DNA of 64,000 nt, from positions 124,001-188,000 of the forward strand of contig NZ_RXFS01000011.1 in NCBI RefSeq assembly GCF_003952185.1, given 5' to 3'. The stretch comes from Variovorax sp. 679. GTDB taxonomy: Bacteria > Pseudomonadota > Gammaproteobacteria > Burkholderiales > Burkholderiaceae_C. Under the pieces are notes generated by a model. That model searched no databases. It had not been told where the DNA came from and saw only the letters and a list, made by a program, of their open reading frames with translations. Numbering within the stretch: position 1 is the stretch's first letter; every line of letters begins with the position of its first letter. The position numbers and the translations under genes are program-made. Below are positions 53,771 through 62,857 of this stretch, piece after piece.

Positions 53771-54739
53771 TCACGCCGCCGGGCCAGGGACGGGCGCCCA
53801 GTCCTGCTGGCCGAGCTTCTCCATCGCCATCTCGACAAAGACCGCCACCGCGTGCGGAACATGCTGCCGGCTGGCGTAGATGACGCTCAGGCCGCGGCCC
53901 GCCCGCATGTACTGCGGCAACACCGGCACCAGCATGCCGGAGGCCACCTCGGACACCGTGAGGATCGAGGGCAGCGCCGCAATGCCCAGGCCGGCACAGG
54001 CCGCCTTCAGCAGCACGCCCTGCACGTTGCTGATGACGCGGCCTCTCACCCGCACGTCCTCCTCCACGCCGTCGGGGCCCTGCAGGCGCCAGGTGGACAA
54101 CCTGCCGGCATCCGGCGGCTGCGTCACGCAGTCGTGCTCGGCGAGCTCCCGCAGGCTGGCGGGCGCGCCGCGCGCCGCCAGGTAGGCCGGGCTGGCGAGA
54201 AGGCCGCCGTAGCTGTTGAAGATCCTGCGCGCCACGAAGCTCGAATCGCGCAGGGGGCCGCCACGGAAGGCGACGTCGATGCGCTCGGCGATGAGGTCGA
54301 CCACGACATCGCTGAGAACGAAGTCGAGCCGCACCCGTGGATGCGCGGCCAGGAAGTCGGCCACCCACTCCATCTTGAAGAACTCGAAGAAGCTGGCCGG
54401 CGCCGCCACCCGCACCAGGCCGCTCGGCTCCTGGCCGCCCGCGACCTGCAGCCGACCGGCGCTGATCAACGCCTCGACGGCGGGGCCGCATCGCTCCTGG
54501 AAGGACTGGCCCGCGCTGGTCAGCGCCAGCTTGCGGGTGGAGCGCTGCAGGAGCCGGGTGCCCAGGTGCGCTTCGAGCTGCCGGATGCGCCGGCTCACGG
54601 TCGCCGACGGCACGCGCAGCTGCCGCGCGGCTTCCGCGAAGCTGCCGAGACGCGCAACTTGCACGAACATCGCGACTTCGTTCAGGTCGAGCACGGGGAT
54701 TCTTTTCTTTCTGCCGATGACCGGGCCCGGTCCGCGCAT
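53771..54739 (-). CDS. LysR-family regulator
   Basis: 322 aa. HTH near 20-75 (FVQVARLGSFAEAARQLRVPSATVSRRIRQLE) and a substrate-binding domain to about 305. A GTG at 54694 (giving VLDLNEVAMF...) is a likelier start than 54739, because homologues usually begin a few residues before that block and no clear ribosome site supports the longer form. Located 37 bp downstream of the Roadblock gene on the same strand; relation to that operon unclear. Confidence 0.85.
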   Translation of the reverse strand: MRGPGPVIGRKKRIPVLDLNEVAMFVQVARLGSFAEAARQLRVPSATVSRRIRQLEAHLGTRLLQRSTRKLALTSAGQSFQERCGPAVEALISAGRLQVAGGQEPSGLVRVAAPASFFEFFKMEWVADFLAAHPRVRLDFVLSDVVVDLIAERIDVAFRGGPLRDSSFVARRIFNSYGGLLASPAYLAARGAPASLRELAEHDCVTQPPDAGRLSTWRLQGPDGVEEDVRVRGRVISNVQGVLLKAACAGLGIAALPSILTVSEVASGMLVPVLPQYMRAGRGLSVIYASRQHVPHAVAVFVEMAMEKLGQQDWAPVPGPAA

Positions 54740-54776
54740 GGCGCCGGGCTGCAGGACGCAGACTCCTCTCCTGTCC

Positions 54777-55136
54777 TCAGAAGTCCATGTCCTTGTCCAC
54801 GTCCTGCGTCTTGCGGCGTGCCAGGGCGAGGTTGGCGCGCTGCTTGTCGAGCACGACGTAGAGGAAGACGCCCTCCTTCGATGCCGAGGGGCGGATGATG
54901 TGGTACTGCCTGCCGAGGGTGATCAGCACGTCCTCGATCACGTCGCTCAGGCCCAGCGCGCGCATGGTCTTGAGCTTGGCGCGCACCACTTCCGTGTTGC
55001 CGGCGGCGGCCACCTCCATGTCCACGCCAGATCCCGCGGCGCCGAGGATCATGCCGCTGCCCGAGTCGACGACGGCCGCGCACATGGCGCCGTCGATGGT
55101 GAGGATGTCGTCGAGCGTCTGCTTGATGGATGCCAA
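54777..55136 (-). CDS. Roadblock/LC7-domain protein 1
   Basis: 119 aa, a single Roadblock fold: MASIKQTLDDILTIDGAMCAAVVDSGSGMILG is the N-terminal helix and strand pair, and YHIIRPSASKEGVFLYVVLDKQRANLALAR the C-terminal strand and helix. Such proteins pair with Ras-like GTPases as regulators (MglB, conservon B proteins). The end DVDKDMDF is acidic. Follows a second Roadblock gene by 91 bp. Confidence 0.85.
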   Translation of the reverse strand: MASIKQTLDDILTIDGAMCAAVVDSGSGMILGAAGSGVDMEVAAAGNTEVVRAKLKTMRALGLSDVIEDVLITLGRQYHIIRPSASKEGVFLYVVLDKQRANLALARRKTQDVDKDMDF

Positions 55137-55227
55137 GTTTTTCTCCTGTCAGATTGTTGGAGGGGTTGCTGCGTGCCAAAAATGAAGCCCGCGCGCCACG
55201 CAAACACGCGCGGGGAAAGATCCGCTC

Positions 55228-55623
55228 TCATGCCTCGGCGAGGGTCCTGCCGAGCTGGGTCGCCCTGTAGGCCACGAGCGCCGGCACCGCGCTGTCGCGG
55301 GCCAGCACGTTGATGACGAGTTCCACGTCGCGCCGGTGAACGCTGCAGAAGATCGCGAAGCCCGATTCCGTCAGGATCATCACGCTCTTGTGGCGGCCGA
55401 GCCCGCCCTCCTGGGAAACCACGCCGCCGATCGCCACGATGGAGCTGGCCATCGCGGCCACGCGGACGGGGTCCGCATCGCCGGTGCCCGCGGAAGCGAC
55501 GTCGAAGCCGTCCGCTGTGGACACCACGGCGACGGTCACGCCGATCAGCTCGTCGACCAGCTTCTGCACCTCGCGTTGCGCGTGCGCGATTGCCGTTCTC
55601 GATAGGCCATGTCGAATGCTCAC
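55228..55623 (-). CDS. Roadblock/LC7-domain protein 2
   Basis: 131 aa with GTG start overlapping the GTPase stop by 4 bp (GTGA), so translationally coupled. Roadblock pattern: ELIGVTVAVVSTADGFDVASAG, AAMASSIVAIGGVVSQEGGLG, and SGFAIFCSVHRRDVELVINVLA. Probably the direct partner or GAP-like regulator of the GTPase encoded just upstream; the first Roadblock protein could form a heterodimer with it. Confidence 0.82.
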   Translation of the reverse strand: MSIRHGLSRTAIAHAQREVQKLVDELIGVTVAVVSTADGFDVASAGTGDADPVRVAAMASSIVAIGGVVSQEGGLGRHKSVMILTESGFAIFCSVHRRDVELVINVLARDSAVPALVAYRATQLGRTLAEA

Positions 55624-56162
55624 TCCGTCTCTCCTCGCAGGTCGGCTTCGAGCTGCATCAGCAGCGTGTCGATCAGCAGGACCACGTCGGCCCTTTTCCG
55701 CACGTCGACGCCGAGGATCGGAAACACCCGGCCCGTGGCCGCGAGGCACTCCGCGTAGTCGTCGAGGCTGGGCACGGGGTGGGCCTCCATGCGCCCCACG
55801 CCGACGACGCAAGGCAGGGTGCGCAAGGCTTCGGCAAAGCCGTCCAGGTAGACGGACAGATCGGACAGCGGATTGGGCCGCGAGTTGTCCATCAGGACGA
55901 TCAGGCCCAGCGCGTTCCTCGCGAGGATCTTCCAGAGAAAGTCGAAGCGGGCCTGCCCGGGCGTGCCGAACAGGCGGACGCGGTCGCCGTTGTCCAGCGT
56001 GAGCTGGCCGAAGTCCAGGCCCACGGTGGTGCGCGCCTTGTCTATCGACGTGTCGGAGTTGTAGACGTCGGTCACGACCGGCTCGATTTCGCTCACGCAA
56101 CCGATCGCGGTCGTCTTGCCCGCTCCCACGGTGCCTGTGACGAGGATCTTGTGCTCCTTCAT
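55620..56162 (-). CDS. Small Ras-like GTPase of the conservon/MglA type
   Basis: 180 aa. P-loop GTVGAGKTT (10-18), switch I TT (45-46), G3 region LFGTPGQARF (65-74), where the usual DxxG Asp is replaced, as in the predicted GTPases of actinobacterial conservons. The G4 motif (N/TKxD) is degenerate: the matching site reads VGVGRME (120-126), so nucleotide specificity may be altered. Coupled to a Roadblock gene and close behind a hypothetical gene and pilY1. Likely a cytoplasmic switch. Confidence 0.82.
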   Translation of the reverse strand: MKEHKILVTGTVGAGKTTAIGCVSEIEPVVTDVYNSDTSIDKARTTVGLDFGQLTLDNGDRVRLFGTPGQARFDFLWKILARNALGLIVLMDNSRPNPLSDLSVYLDGFAEALRTLPCVVGVGRMEAHPVPSLDDYAECLAATGRVFPILGVDVRKRADVVLLIDTLLMQLEADLRGETE

Positions 56163-56167
56163 GGCGT

Positions 56168-56833
56168 TCAGATGCCCAGCCGTCGGCGAATGACGTTGAC
56201 GAGGCCCCGCGCGAAGTCTCCGCCGCGCACCGCCGCCTCGCCTTTCAGCACCGGGGGCAGCATCGGCGGCTCCACGTGCAGCTCCAGCACGCCGGCTTTC
56301 TTCAGCGCGTGCAGGAACGAAACGCACTGGGCGAACGGGAGCTGGCTGATGTCGGCCAGCTCGCTCGCATTCAATGCGCGCCGCGCCAGCAGGCTCGCCA
56401 TGCGGATGTTGTCGAGGTCGTTGCGCAGCAGCATGGCCGGCGGCCAGCGGCGCAGCATGAATCGCTCCGCGTCGGAAACCTCGACCTCCAGGGCGGTCTG
56501 CTCGTGCAGCGTGAGGCCGCCGGGCTGGGCCTCGCGCAGCGCATGCTCGATGCTCCTGAGCCACTGCTGCAGCCTGTCGGCGCGTATGGGCCGCTCCATC
56601 GTGCCGGGCTGCCCGCCCGAATTCATGCGAGTGAGCCTGAGCACGGCGGCAGCCATGCCGACCACCCTGGGGTATTCGTGCTCCACGGCCGGGCCGTCGA
56701 CCAGCAGCGCGTCGTACGGCGGTGCGTCGACCAGCTGCCAGGCAAAGCCGGCGTCGCTCGCGGACAGCCTCACGATCGTCCGGATCACGATGATCTCGGC
56801 GACGGGCAACTTGTAGACACCGAGTCTCAGCAC
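56168..56833 (-). CDS. Hypothetical protein with winged-helix-like C-terminus, between pilY1 and the GTPase
   Basis: 221 aa, not recognised as a named family. The N-terminal half is mixed alpha/beta with a charged middle (about 70-115). Around 150-190, LLARRALNASELADISQLPFAQCVSFLHALKKAGVLEL (given by ends LLARRAL and AGVLEL) has the helix-turn-helix-wing look of DUF742, the third protein of conservon operons. It starts 27 bp after the pilY1 stop and ends 5 bp before the GTPase, so it is part of the same transcript. Confidence 0.65.
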   Translation of the reverse strand: MLRLGVYKLPVAEIIVIRTIVRLSASDAGFAWQLVDAPPYDALLVDGPAVEHEYPRVVGMAAAVLRLTRMNSGGQPGTMERPIRADRLQQWLRSIEHALREAQPGGLTLHEQTALEVEVSDAERFMLRRWPPAMLLRNDLDNIRMASLLARRALNASELADISQLPFAQCVSFLHALKKAGVLELHVEPPMLPPVLKGEAAVRGGDFARGLVNVIRRRLGI

Positions 56834-56860
56834 TGCCTTCTCCTGTCCTGCGCATTCATG

Positions 56861-59800
56861 TCAGTTCATCGCCGGCACTTCGCGCCAATTCAGAAGGCGC
56901 AGCGAGATGCCGCTCGCCAGATCGGCATCGACTTTCCGGGTCTCGCCCTTGGTGGTTCCCGCGACGATCCGGGTGGTGCCGTCCACGCTGACGAAGCGCA
57001 GGTCGATGACCGAGTTGGAGACACCGACGAAACCGGTGGTCGCCGGCAGCAGTACCGATCTGCCGGTGCCGTAGTTGACGGCATAGATCCGGCTCTGCCC
57101 CGAGGGGCTGCAGGCGTCGCCGGTGGTCAGCAGGCTGGAGAAGCCGACGATGCCGTTGAATGCGGTCGGATTGATCACCATGCGCCAGCCGACGCCGCCG
57201 GTGGCGCCCAGGTCGAGGTACCAGCCCTTGGACGTGCTCGACAGCGTGATGCCCGCCGTCACGTCGCTCACTTGGGTGAGCTGGCTGCGCGTGATGGACG
57301 TGCTAACGGCGTTGAAGGCCCCGGCTGTGCCGTCGAGGATGGCGTAGAAGGTCTGCGTCGCGGTCGAATTCACGTCGGACGAATCGAGCAGCCTGCCGGT
57401 GCCCAGCAGCACGAAGCGCTTGCGCGTGACGGGATGGATCTCGATCAGCGGCGCGGTGGTGACGGGTTGCGCATTCTTGGAATCGTCGGTCAGCGTGGCC
57501 AGCAGGGTCGGTGCCGGATAGGCGCCGGTGCTGCCCTTGTCGGCCGTGAGATCGAAGCGCCAGAGCTGGCCGTCCAGGTCGCCCGCGTACACCGAGTCGG
57601 TTGTGTTGTCGCCGAAGTCCGCGACGTAGGCCGAGGCCTGCGTCAGCCCGTTGGACGACGTGGGCGTGGCGATCTTCTCGAGCAGCGCGCCGGTATTGGG
57701 GTTGACGATGTACAGGTAGCCCTTGCCGTCGCTGTTGCCGTAGCCCGAGGTCAGCATCACGACCCAGCCGTACTTCTTCGTCTTCACGACGATGGGGGCG
57801 CCGTAGCTGTAGCCCATGGTGGTGTCGCTGAACTCCCACTTCACCTGTGCCGCGACGGCGGCCTCGGTGCTCATGCTCGCGGGGTCCGTCACGTCGATGG
57901 CATAGTAGCTCTTGCCGCCCTTGCCCAGGCCGCCGACGAGCAGCGAATGCCAGTCGGCGCCGCTGCCGTCGCTCTTGGTGGTGAAGGTGCCGCCTGCGTT
58001 GCCCAGGTCGACGTCGAAGGCCAGCGGCGTCGCGTCCACGTAGTAATGGTGGGCATAGCTCGGATTTCCGAGCTGCGCGAGCCCGTCGACCTGCGGCGTG
58101 CCGTTCGGCCCCTGGAACAGCGCACTGGGCACATAGGCGAACTGCTCGGTGCCGGCGGTGCTTCCCTTGAGCGCGCCGTTGAAGGCATGCAGCATGCCGT
58201 CGTTGGCGCCGACGTAGACCATGGTGGGACGAGCGTTCCACTTCGTCTTGAAGGCTGCGTAGCCCGGGTTGCTGTTCTCCGTGTAGCTGGAGCCGGGCAC
58301 TCCCACGGGCGTCACCTTGGCATTGACGATGTCGCCCAGCAGCAGCGTCCGGCTGCGCAGGGCCTTCGTGCTGCCGGTGGCGGTCGAGGTGCTTTCGTTG
58401 GTGCGGTCGCCGCGCAGGTAGTTGAGGTAGTCGGTAGAGGTGTTGCTCTTTGCGTAGGAAGGCGCCAGCGCGGCCAGCTGGGCCGTGGCGATGCTGGTGG
58501 CGCGGAACGCCACGCCCTTGCTGCCGTTCCAGGTGGCGACGCGACGCGCGGTGTCCCAACCGCCGCTGGCCAGTTGCGCCTCGAGCGTGGTGCTGCTCGT
58601 CCATGCGGTCGCGGTGGACGGCGTTCCGTCGCTGGCGAAGCTGATGGTGCTGGCCGTGAGCACGCCGGTCCATCCCTTCGAGTCGTATTGCGATGCGTAC
58701 GAAGCGCTGCCAGCGGAAGAAACCTGCGCACTGGAGAGCGAGAACGAGGTGGTGAAGGCCTGGATGGCGTTCGCGATGTCGATGAACGCAGCCTTCAGGC
58801 CGCTCACCATCTGCCCCGCGTTGCCGGCCAGGAAGTAGTTGTCGGGCCGCAGGCGGGAGGTGCCGTTCATGTTGATGCTCTCGCCCGACGCGTTCCACCA
58901 GCTCTGCGTGAGCGGCGTCTTGGTGTTGGCGGGGTCGTAGTTGGAAGGCAGGCTGAAGCCGCCGTACTTGGCCGCCAGGTAGTAAGGGTTCAGGTCCTCG
59001 GCCCGCTGGTACTCCATGACGTCCATCCAGTAGGTGGAGATGTTCTGGACGCCGGTGAGGTCGGGCCGGATGTCGTTGACGTGCGCGCCGTAGGCAAGGC
59101 CCGCGATGTAGTAGGTCGAATCCGTGCCGCCGGTCCTCCACCACGGCGTGGTGGCCGAGAAGCCTTCAAGCGTCTGCAGGTTCTTCGTCCAGGTGTCGGC
59201 CTTGTTGAGCGTGTCCGCCGTGACGGCCGAAGGCGCGGCGCGCCCGCTCTTCACGATCGAGCTGCCGCCCACGTTGTAGTCGTAGTGCGTGTGGTCGTCG
59301 CCGATGCCCAGGATGAAGTTCTTCTGGCACGAGTAGGCGATGGGGTCCTTGCCGCTCCAGTCGATCACGGCGGGAAAGCCGTCGAGCTTTGCATCCCGGC
59401 CCGCCGCGCCCGTGGCCACCGAATTGGTCCACTCGGGCACGTTGCCAAGGTTCTCGAAGTAGCGCACGGTCGCGTAGTAGAGCTCGCTGACGTTGTCGTA
59501 CGTCATGTAGGTCTTGGCGGCCTGCCCGAACTTGTTGAGGTAGTTCATCACCCCGCTCTGCGAAACGCCGCTGGCCGTGGCGGAGACCGTGTCGGGGTTG
59601 GTGTTCATGATGCCGGTGGTGGCATCCCATTCGCCGCGGGTGTTGGTGACCACCGCGGTGGACAGCGGCTGCGGATACGTCGGGCCGATGAAGCCCATGG
59701 GGGCACGCATCACGCCGCCCTGCTGCGTGTTGCCTCCGGCGTTCAGGTAGGAGAAGGCGCCATAGCGGATCTTGTTGGCGTTCTGCTGCAGCAGGCCCTC

Positions 59801-60685
59801 GGGCTTGTAATTGCTTCCGTACTTGACGCAGTTGGCCTCCACGCCGCCGGCGGCAGCGGACGAGTCGCAGACCTTCACGCGCACGTAGACCTGGTAGACC
59901 GACTTCGCGCCGTTGTTCCTGTTGGCCGAATCAAGGTCGCTCAAGTCCGTTGCGGTCTTGCTGGGGTCGCCCGTGCCGGTGAACACCATGGTGTTGCCGC
60001 GCGACCAGATGCTGGAGTTGAAGTTGCTCCAGTTGCTGAACGGCGTGACGGAAGACACAAGCGTCGCGGGCAGCTTGTGGCCCGTGCCCTGGTCCGTTCC
60101 GCGCAGGGGAAAGTTGCTCACCGATCCCTGTGCCGAGCCCCATGCCTTCTCCAGGATGGTCTGGCTCGTGGTGTCGACGCTGCGGTAGCCGCCCGACAGC
60201 GCCCAGCGGAACGGATCGATGGTCTGCATCGCGGCCCAGTTCATGAAGTTGCCGCTCCACTGGCCCGAGCAGCTGTGCTTGTTGGTGCCGGTGGACGCGC
60301 CCGCGGGCTGGAAGTAGCTGTCGGATGCTGCGTTGCCCGCCACCGCCGGGGCGACGTACTGGTACGTGTAGCACTTCTTCGGATCGAAGTAGCCGAGGTA
60401 CTCGCTGGCGTCGGCGTAGTCGCCGAGATTGGCCACGCTGATGGCGGTGGGGTACTCGACCGACAACGCCAGCGCCAGGTTGCCCGGCACATCGGACGTG
60501 GCGAACACCGGCTGGTCGGAGAGCTTCAGCGTCGTCGCCGCCGTGGTCGTGCCCGGCACGGCCAGCAGCAATGCGAAGGCGACCACCGCACCGATGCCGA
60601 AGGCCGTGAACGGCGCGGCAGGCGCGACAGGCGCAGGAGGCAGGCGACGGAAAACGCGTGTCATGGCGATGCGGTGCTTTCTCAT
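56861..60685 (-). CDS. pilY1: PilY1-type pilus tip/adhesin protein
   Basis: 1274 aa from ATG 60685, whose A overlaps the last base of the pilX stop; an internal ATG at 60664 is possible. Signal/anchor helix about 28-50. The N-terminal variable region carries many Ser/Thr/Gly blocks. The C-terminal PilY1 beta-propeller (about 700-1200) includes FVYVGANDGMLHAFN-like and VYAGDLDGQLWRFDLT blocks, with a possible calcium loop DFGDNTTD (about 1023-1030). PilY1 sits at the pilus tip, supports pilus extension, adhesion and mechanosensing. Followed by the GTPase/Roadblock genes. Confidence 0.93.
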   Translation of the reverse strand: MRKHRIAMTRVFRRLPPAPVAPAAPFTAFGIGAVVAFALLLAVPGTTTAATTLKLSDQPVFATSDVPGNLALALSVEYPTAISVANLGDYADASEYLGYFDPKKCYTYQYVAPAVAGNAASDSYFQPAGASTGTNKHSCSGQWSGNFMNWAAMQTIDPFRWALSGGYRSVDTTSQTILEKAWGSAQGSVSNFPLRGTDQGTGHKLPATLVSSVTPFSNWSNFNSSIWSRGNTMVFTGTGDPSKTATDLSDLDSANRNNGAKSVYQVYVRVKVCDSSAAAGGVEANCVKYGSNYKPEGLLQQNANKIRYGAFSYLNAGGNTQQGGVMRAPMGFIGPTYPQPLSTAVVTNTRGEWDATTGIMNTNPDTVSATASGVSQSGVMNYLNKFGQAAKTYMTYDNVSELYYATVRYFENLGNVPEWTNSVATGAAGRDAKLDGFPAVIDWSGKDPIAYSCQKNFILGIGDDHTHYDYNVGGSSIVKSGRAAPSAVTADTLNKADTWTKNLQTLEGFSATTPWWRTGGTDSTYYIAGLAYGAHVNDIRPDLTGVQNISTYWMDVMEYQRAEDLNPYYLAAKYGGFSLPSNYDPANTKTPLTQSWWNASGESINMNGTSRLRPDNYFLAGNAGQMVSGLKAAFIDIANAIQAFTTSFSLSSAQVSSAGSASYASQYDSKGWTGVLTASTISFASDGTPSTATAWTSSTTLEAQLASGGWDTARRVATWNGSKGVAFRATSIATAQLAALAPSYAKSNTSTDYLNYLRGDRTNESTSTATGSTKALRSRTLLLGDIVNAKVTPVGVPGSSYTENSNPGYAAFKTKWNARPTMVYVGANDGMLHAFNGALKGSTAGTEQFAYVPSALFQGPNGTPQVDGLAQLGNPSYAHHYYVDATPLAFDVDLGNAGGTFTTKSDGSGADWHSLLVGGLGKGGKSYYAIDVTDPASMSTEAAVAAQVKWEFSDTTMGYSYGAPIVVKTKKYGWVVMLTSGYGNSDGKGYLYIVNPNTGALLEKIATPTSSNGLTQASAYVADFGDNTTDSVYAGDLDGQLWRFDLTADKGSTGAYPAPTLLATLTDDSKNAQPVTTAPLIEIHPVTRKRFVLLGTGRLLDSSDVNSTATQTFYAILDGTAGAFNAVSTSITRSQLTQVSDVTAGITLSSTSKGWYLDLGATGGVGWRMVINPTAFNGIVGFSSLLTTGDACSPSGQSRIYAVNYGTGRSVLLPATTGFVGVSNSVIDLRFVSVDGTTRIVAGTTKGETRKVDADLASGISLRLLNWREVPAMN

Positions 60686-61287
60686 CAATCTGGCTTGGTG
60701 AACGTCGACTGCAGGAACACCTGCGTTTCGCGCGGCCCGCTGACCCGCATGCTCAGGCGGTAGACGGTGGCCGTCGGCGGGGCCGGCGGCGGCATCGGGC
60801 CTGCCGTGCCGCCGCTGGGCGCGGCGGAAGACTGCACGCAGTTGGCACTGGTGGCCGTGCCGCTGCCGGTGCAGAGGCGATCGATCACGTAGCGGATGCT
60901 CACCTGCGCGGTGGTGTCCACGATGTCGTTGGACGTCTTTCCCACGCTCGCGAAGGAGGAATCGTCGAGCAGCGCCGTGGGCATGCCCTGCGCGTTGGTG
61001 TCGAGCCTGCTCGCCTTGAAGTTCTCGGCCGGCACGTCGTCCGTCGCGGTGGCCAGCGTGCCTGTGGCGGCGAACTTGGCGAGCACCGCCGAGACCGCCC
61101 GCTCGCCCTGGTTGACGAGGTCGCGCCTGAAGGCCAGGTTGCCGGCGGAGGCCAGCGAGGAGTGCATGGAACGCACCACCGCGACACCGCCCGCCAGCAG
61201 GATCACGAGGACGATGAGGCAGAACAGCAGGACGACGCCGCGCTCGCGCTTCGCCGCCCCCGGTAGCGTGGGCAACTTCGTCTTCAT
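60685..61287 (-). CDS. pilX: Minor pilin PilX
   Basis: 200 aa. Short leader ending RERG, then VVLLFCLIVLVILLAGG: a prepilin-like helix without Glu5, as usual for PilX. PilX_N-type continuation with QGERAV. Pro-rich loop at about 165-175 (PMPPPAPPTA) and the C-terminal strand block VYRLSMRVSGPRETQVFLQS. Overlaps pilW by 4 bp and abuts pilY1. Confidence 0.88.
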   Translation of the reverse strand: MKTKLPTLPGAAKRERGVVLLFCLIVLVILLAGGVAVVRSMHSSLASAGNLAFRRDLVNQGERAVSAVLAKFAATGTLATATDDVPAENFKASRLDTNAQGMPTALLDDSSFASVGKTSNDIVDTTAQVSIRYVIDRLCTGSGTATSANCVQSSAAPSGGTAGPMPPPAPPTATVYRLSMRVSGPRETQVFLQSTFTKPD

Positions 61288-62444
61288 GGCAGCAGGAGCA
61301 TGTTGCGCAGCGGGACGGTGAAGTCGACGACGCGATAGCGGTAGTTCTGATCGTCCGTGCCGTTCAGGCTGACGGTCTGCGCGAGCGATTTCTTCGCGGC
61401 GTCCACGGCATCGCCGAACAGGGTGAGCGAAGCGGATGACACCGGGTCTCTTTCCTTGCTCGCGCTGCGCATGACCAGCGCGACGCGGACCGCCACGATC
61501 TGACGCAGCGTGGCGGTCGTCGTCATGACGGTGGCGATGTCGTAGCCCGTCGCGCCCGGGTCGGCCCAAGCGTCGAGGATGCCGTCGCCGTTGGTGTCCA
61601 GGCCATAGAGAGCGCGCATCTGGATCACGCCGTCGGCCAGCGCCTGCGCGGTGGTGGTTCCCCCGCCCTGCAGCAGGTCGTAGCCGTAGAGCGTGCTGTT
61701 GTCGCCCACGCCGAAGAGCTGGAACTGGACGTTGCCGTTCGCCGGGTTGCCCAGCGGCGTGACGTAGGTCGAGGTGCTGGCGGCCAGGGTCTGCAGCGAG
61801 GTGGTCTTGCCGGCCGTGTAGTAGGTGCCGCCCACGGTGAGCACCTTGGCCGAGGTACCAGTCACCTGCTCGAGCAGGCAGTCGGTGGTGCCGTTCTGGC
61901 TCACCAGCACGAGGTCGCCGGTGGAGATGCCGACTGTGTTGTCCATCGAGAGCGTGGTTGCGCTGCCGGGGTCCGTCAGGCCGCGCGGCACGCCGCCGGC
62001 CACCGCATCGCCGCCCATGACCACCAGCACGTCGGAGCCGGCGTCGGACTGGCTCTTGGCGATGAGCAGCGGTGCGACGCGCAGGTTCGCCGGCGCGCCG
62101 GCCAGGAAGCTCTTCTTGAAGGGCGCCGGGAATGCATTCGAGGACGGCAGCAACGATGCCGCATTGAGCTTGCAGCCGAACACGCCCCGGTCGGTCGGCT
62201 GCGTGGACTGGCTCAGGCTCGAGCCGGCGCTGCGCAGCGCCCGGTCGAGCAGGTAGGAGGCGTACGCGCCGGCCTGGTCCATGTCGTTGGTCGACGTGGT
62301 GGTGCGCCTCTTCGCCTCTCCGACCGTGATGACGCTGGTGACGGCCAGCGTCACCACCAGCCCGATGACCATGGCCACGAGCAGCTCGATCAGGGAGAGG
62401 CCACGCTGCCGGAACGGCAGCGCCGTGGGGAAGGCGTGCCTCAT
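61284..62444 (-). CDS. pilW: Minor pilin PilW
   Basis: 386 aa. Prepilin N-terminus RQRG/LSLIELLVAMVIGLVVTLAV with Glu5. Long C-terminal region with NGTTDCLLEQVTG and the final AVRVALVMRSASKE and RVVDFTVPLRNM, as in PilW. Overlaps pilV and pilX by 4 bp each, so the whole set is translationally coupled. Confidence 0.9.
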   Translation of the reverse strand: MRHAFPTALPFRQRGLSLIELLVAMVIGLVVTLAVTSVITVGEAKRRTTTSTNDMDQAGAYASYLLDRALRSAGSSLSQSTQPTDRGVFGCKLNAASLLPSSNAFPAPFKKSFLAGAPANLRVAPLLIAKSQSDAGSDVLVVMGGDAVAGGVPRGLTDPGSATTLSMDNTVGISTGDLVLVSQNGTTDCLLEQVTGTSAKVLTVGGTYYTAGKTTSLQTLAASTSTYVTPLGNPANGNVQFQLFGVGDNSTLYGYDLLQGGGTTTAQALADGVIQMRALYGLDTNGDGILDAWADPGATGYDIATVMTTTATLRQIVAVRVALVMRSASKERDPVSSASLTLFGDAVDAAKKSLAQTVSLNGTDDQNYRYRVVDFTVPLRNMLLLP

Positions 62445-62857
62445 GGCAGCGTCACCCGCGTGGAGAAGGTGCTGCCGTCGGTGTCCGCGCGGGCAGGAGC
62501 CCGCCAGGTGATCGTGATGTCGGCGCTGTTGGAGGCCACGGAGGTCACGGTGACGCCGCCGTTCGGCAACCCGCCATTCGCCGGATCGGCCACGCGCTTC
62601 TGCCAGGCCGAGCCCGCGCTGGTGTCCACGGTGACCGACTTGCCCAGCCACATCGCGCTGGCGATGTCGTTGGCCAGCAAGGCAGCGCGGTTGCGGTCCT
62701 CCGCATCCGTCGACAGCGAGATGGCGCGCGCCTGCAGGCCGACGAGGCCGAGCACGCCGAACGAGAAGATCAGGATGGAGACCAGCACCTCGAGCAAGGC
62801 GAATCCCGACTGCCGCTGCGAGCCGGAAGAAGCCGAAAAAGGAAGTCTTCTTTTCAT
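62441..62857 (-). CDS. pilV: Minor pilin PilV
   Basis: 138 aa. Start ATG 62857 gives leader MKRRLPFSASSGSQRQSG and the helix FALLEVLVSILIFSFGVLGL with Glu5. Conserved NRAALLANDIASAMW segment is typical of PilV, as is the final ITITWRAP. Overlaps both neighbours by 4 bp. Confidence 0.9.
   Translation of the reverse strand: MKRRLPFSASSGSQRQSGFALLEVLVSILIFSFGVLGLVGLQARAISLSTDAEDRNRAALLANDIASAMWLGKSVTVDTSAGSAWQKRVADPANGGLPNGGVTVTSVASNSADITITWRAPARADTDGSTFSTRVTLP

Noticed and set aside
56276..60763. A 1495-codon open frame on the plus strand opposite pilY1
   Set aside because: It is the antisense shadow of pilY1 in GC-rich DNA; composition is Arg/Gly/Val/His-rich with no recognisable domain, while the minus strand has clear PilY1 blocks.
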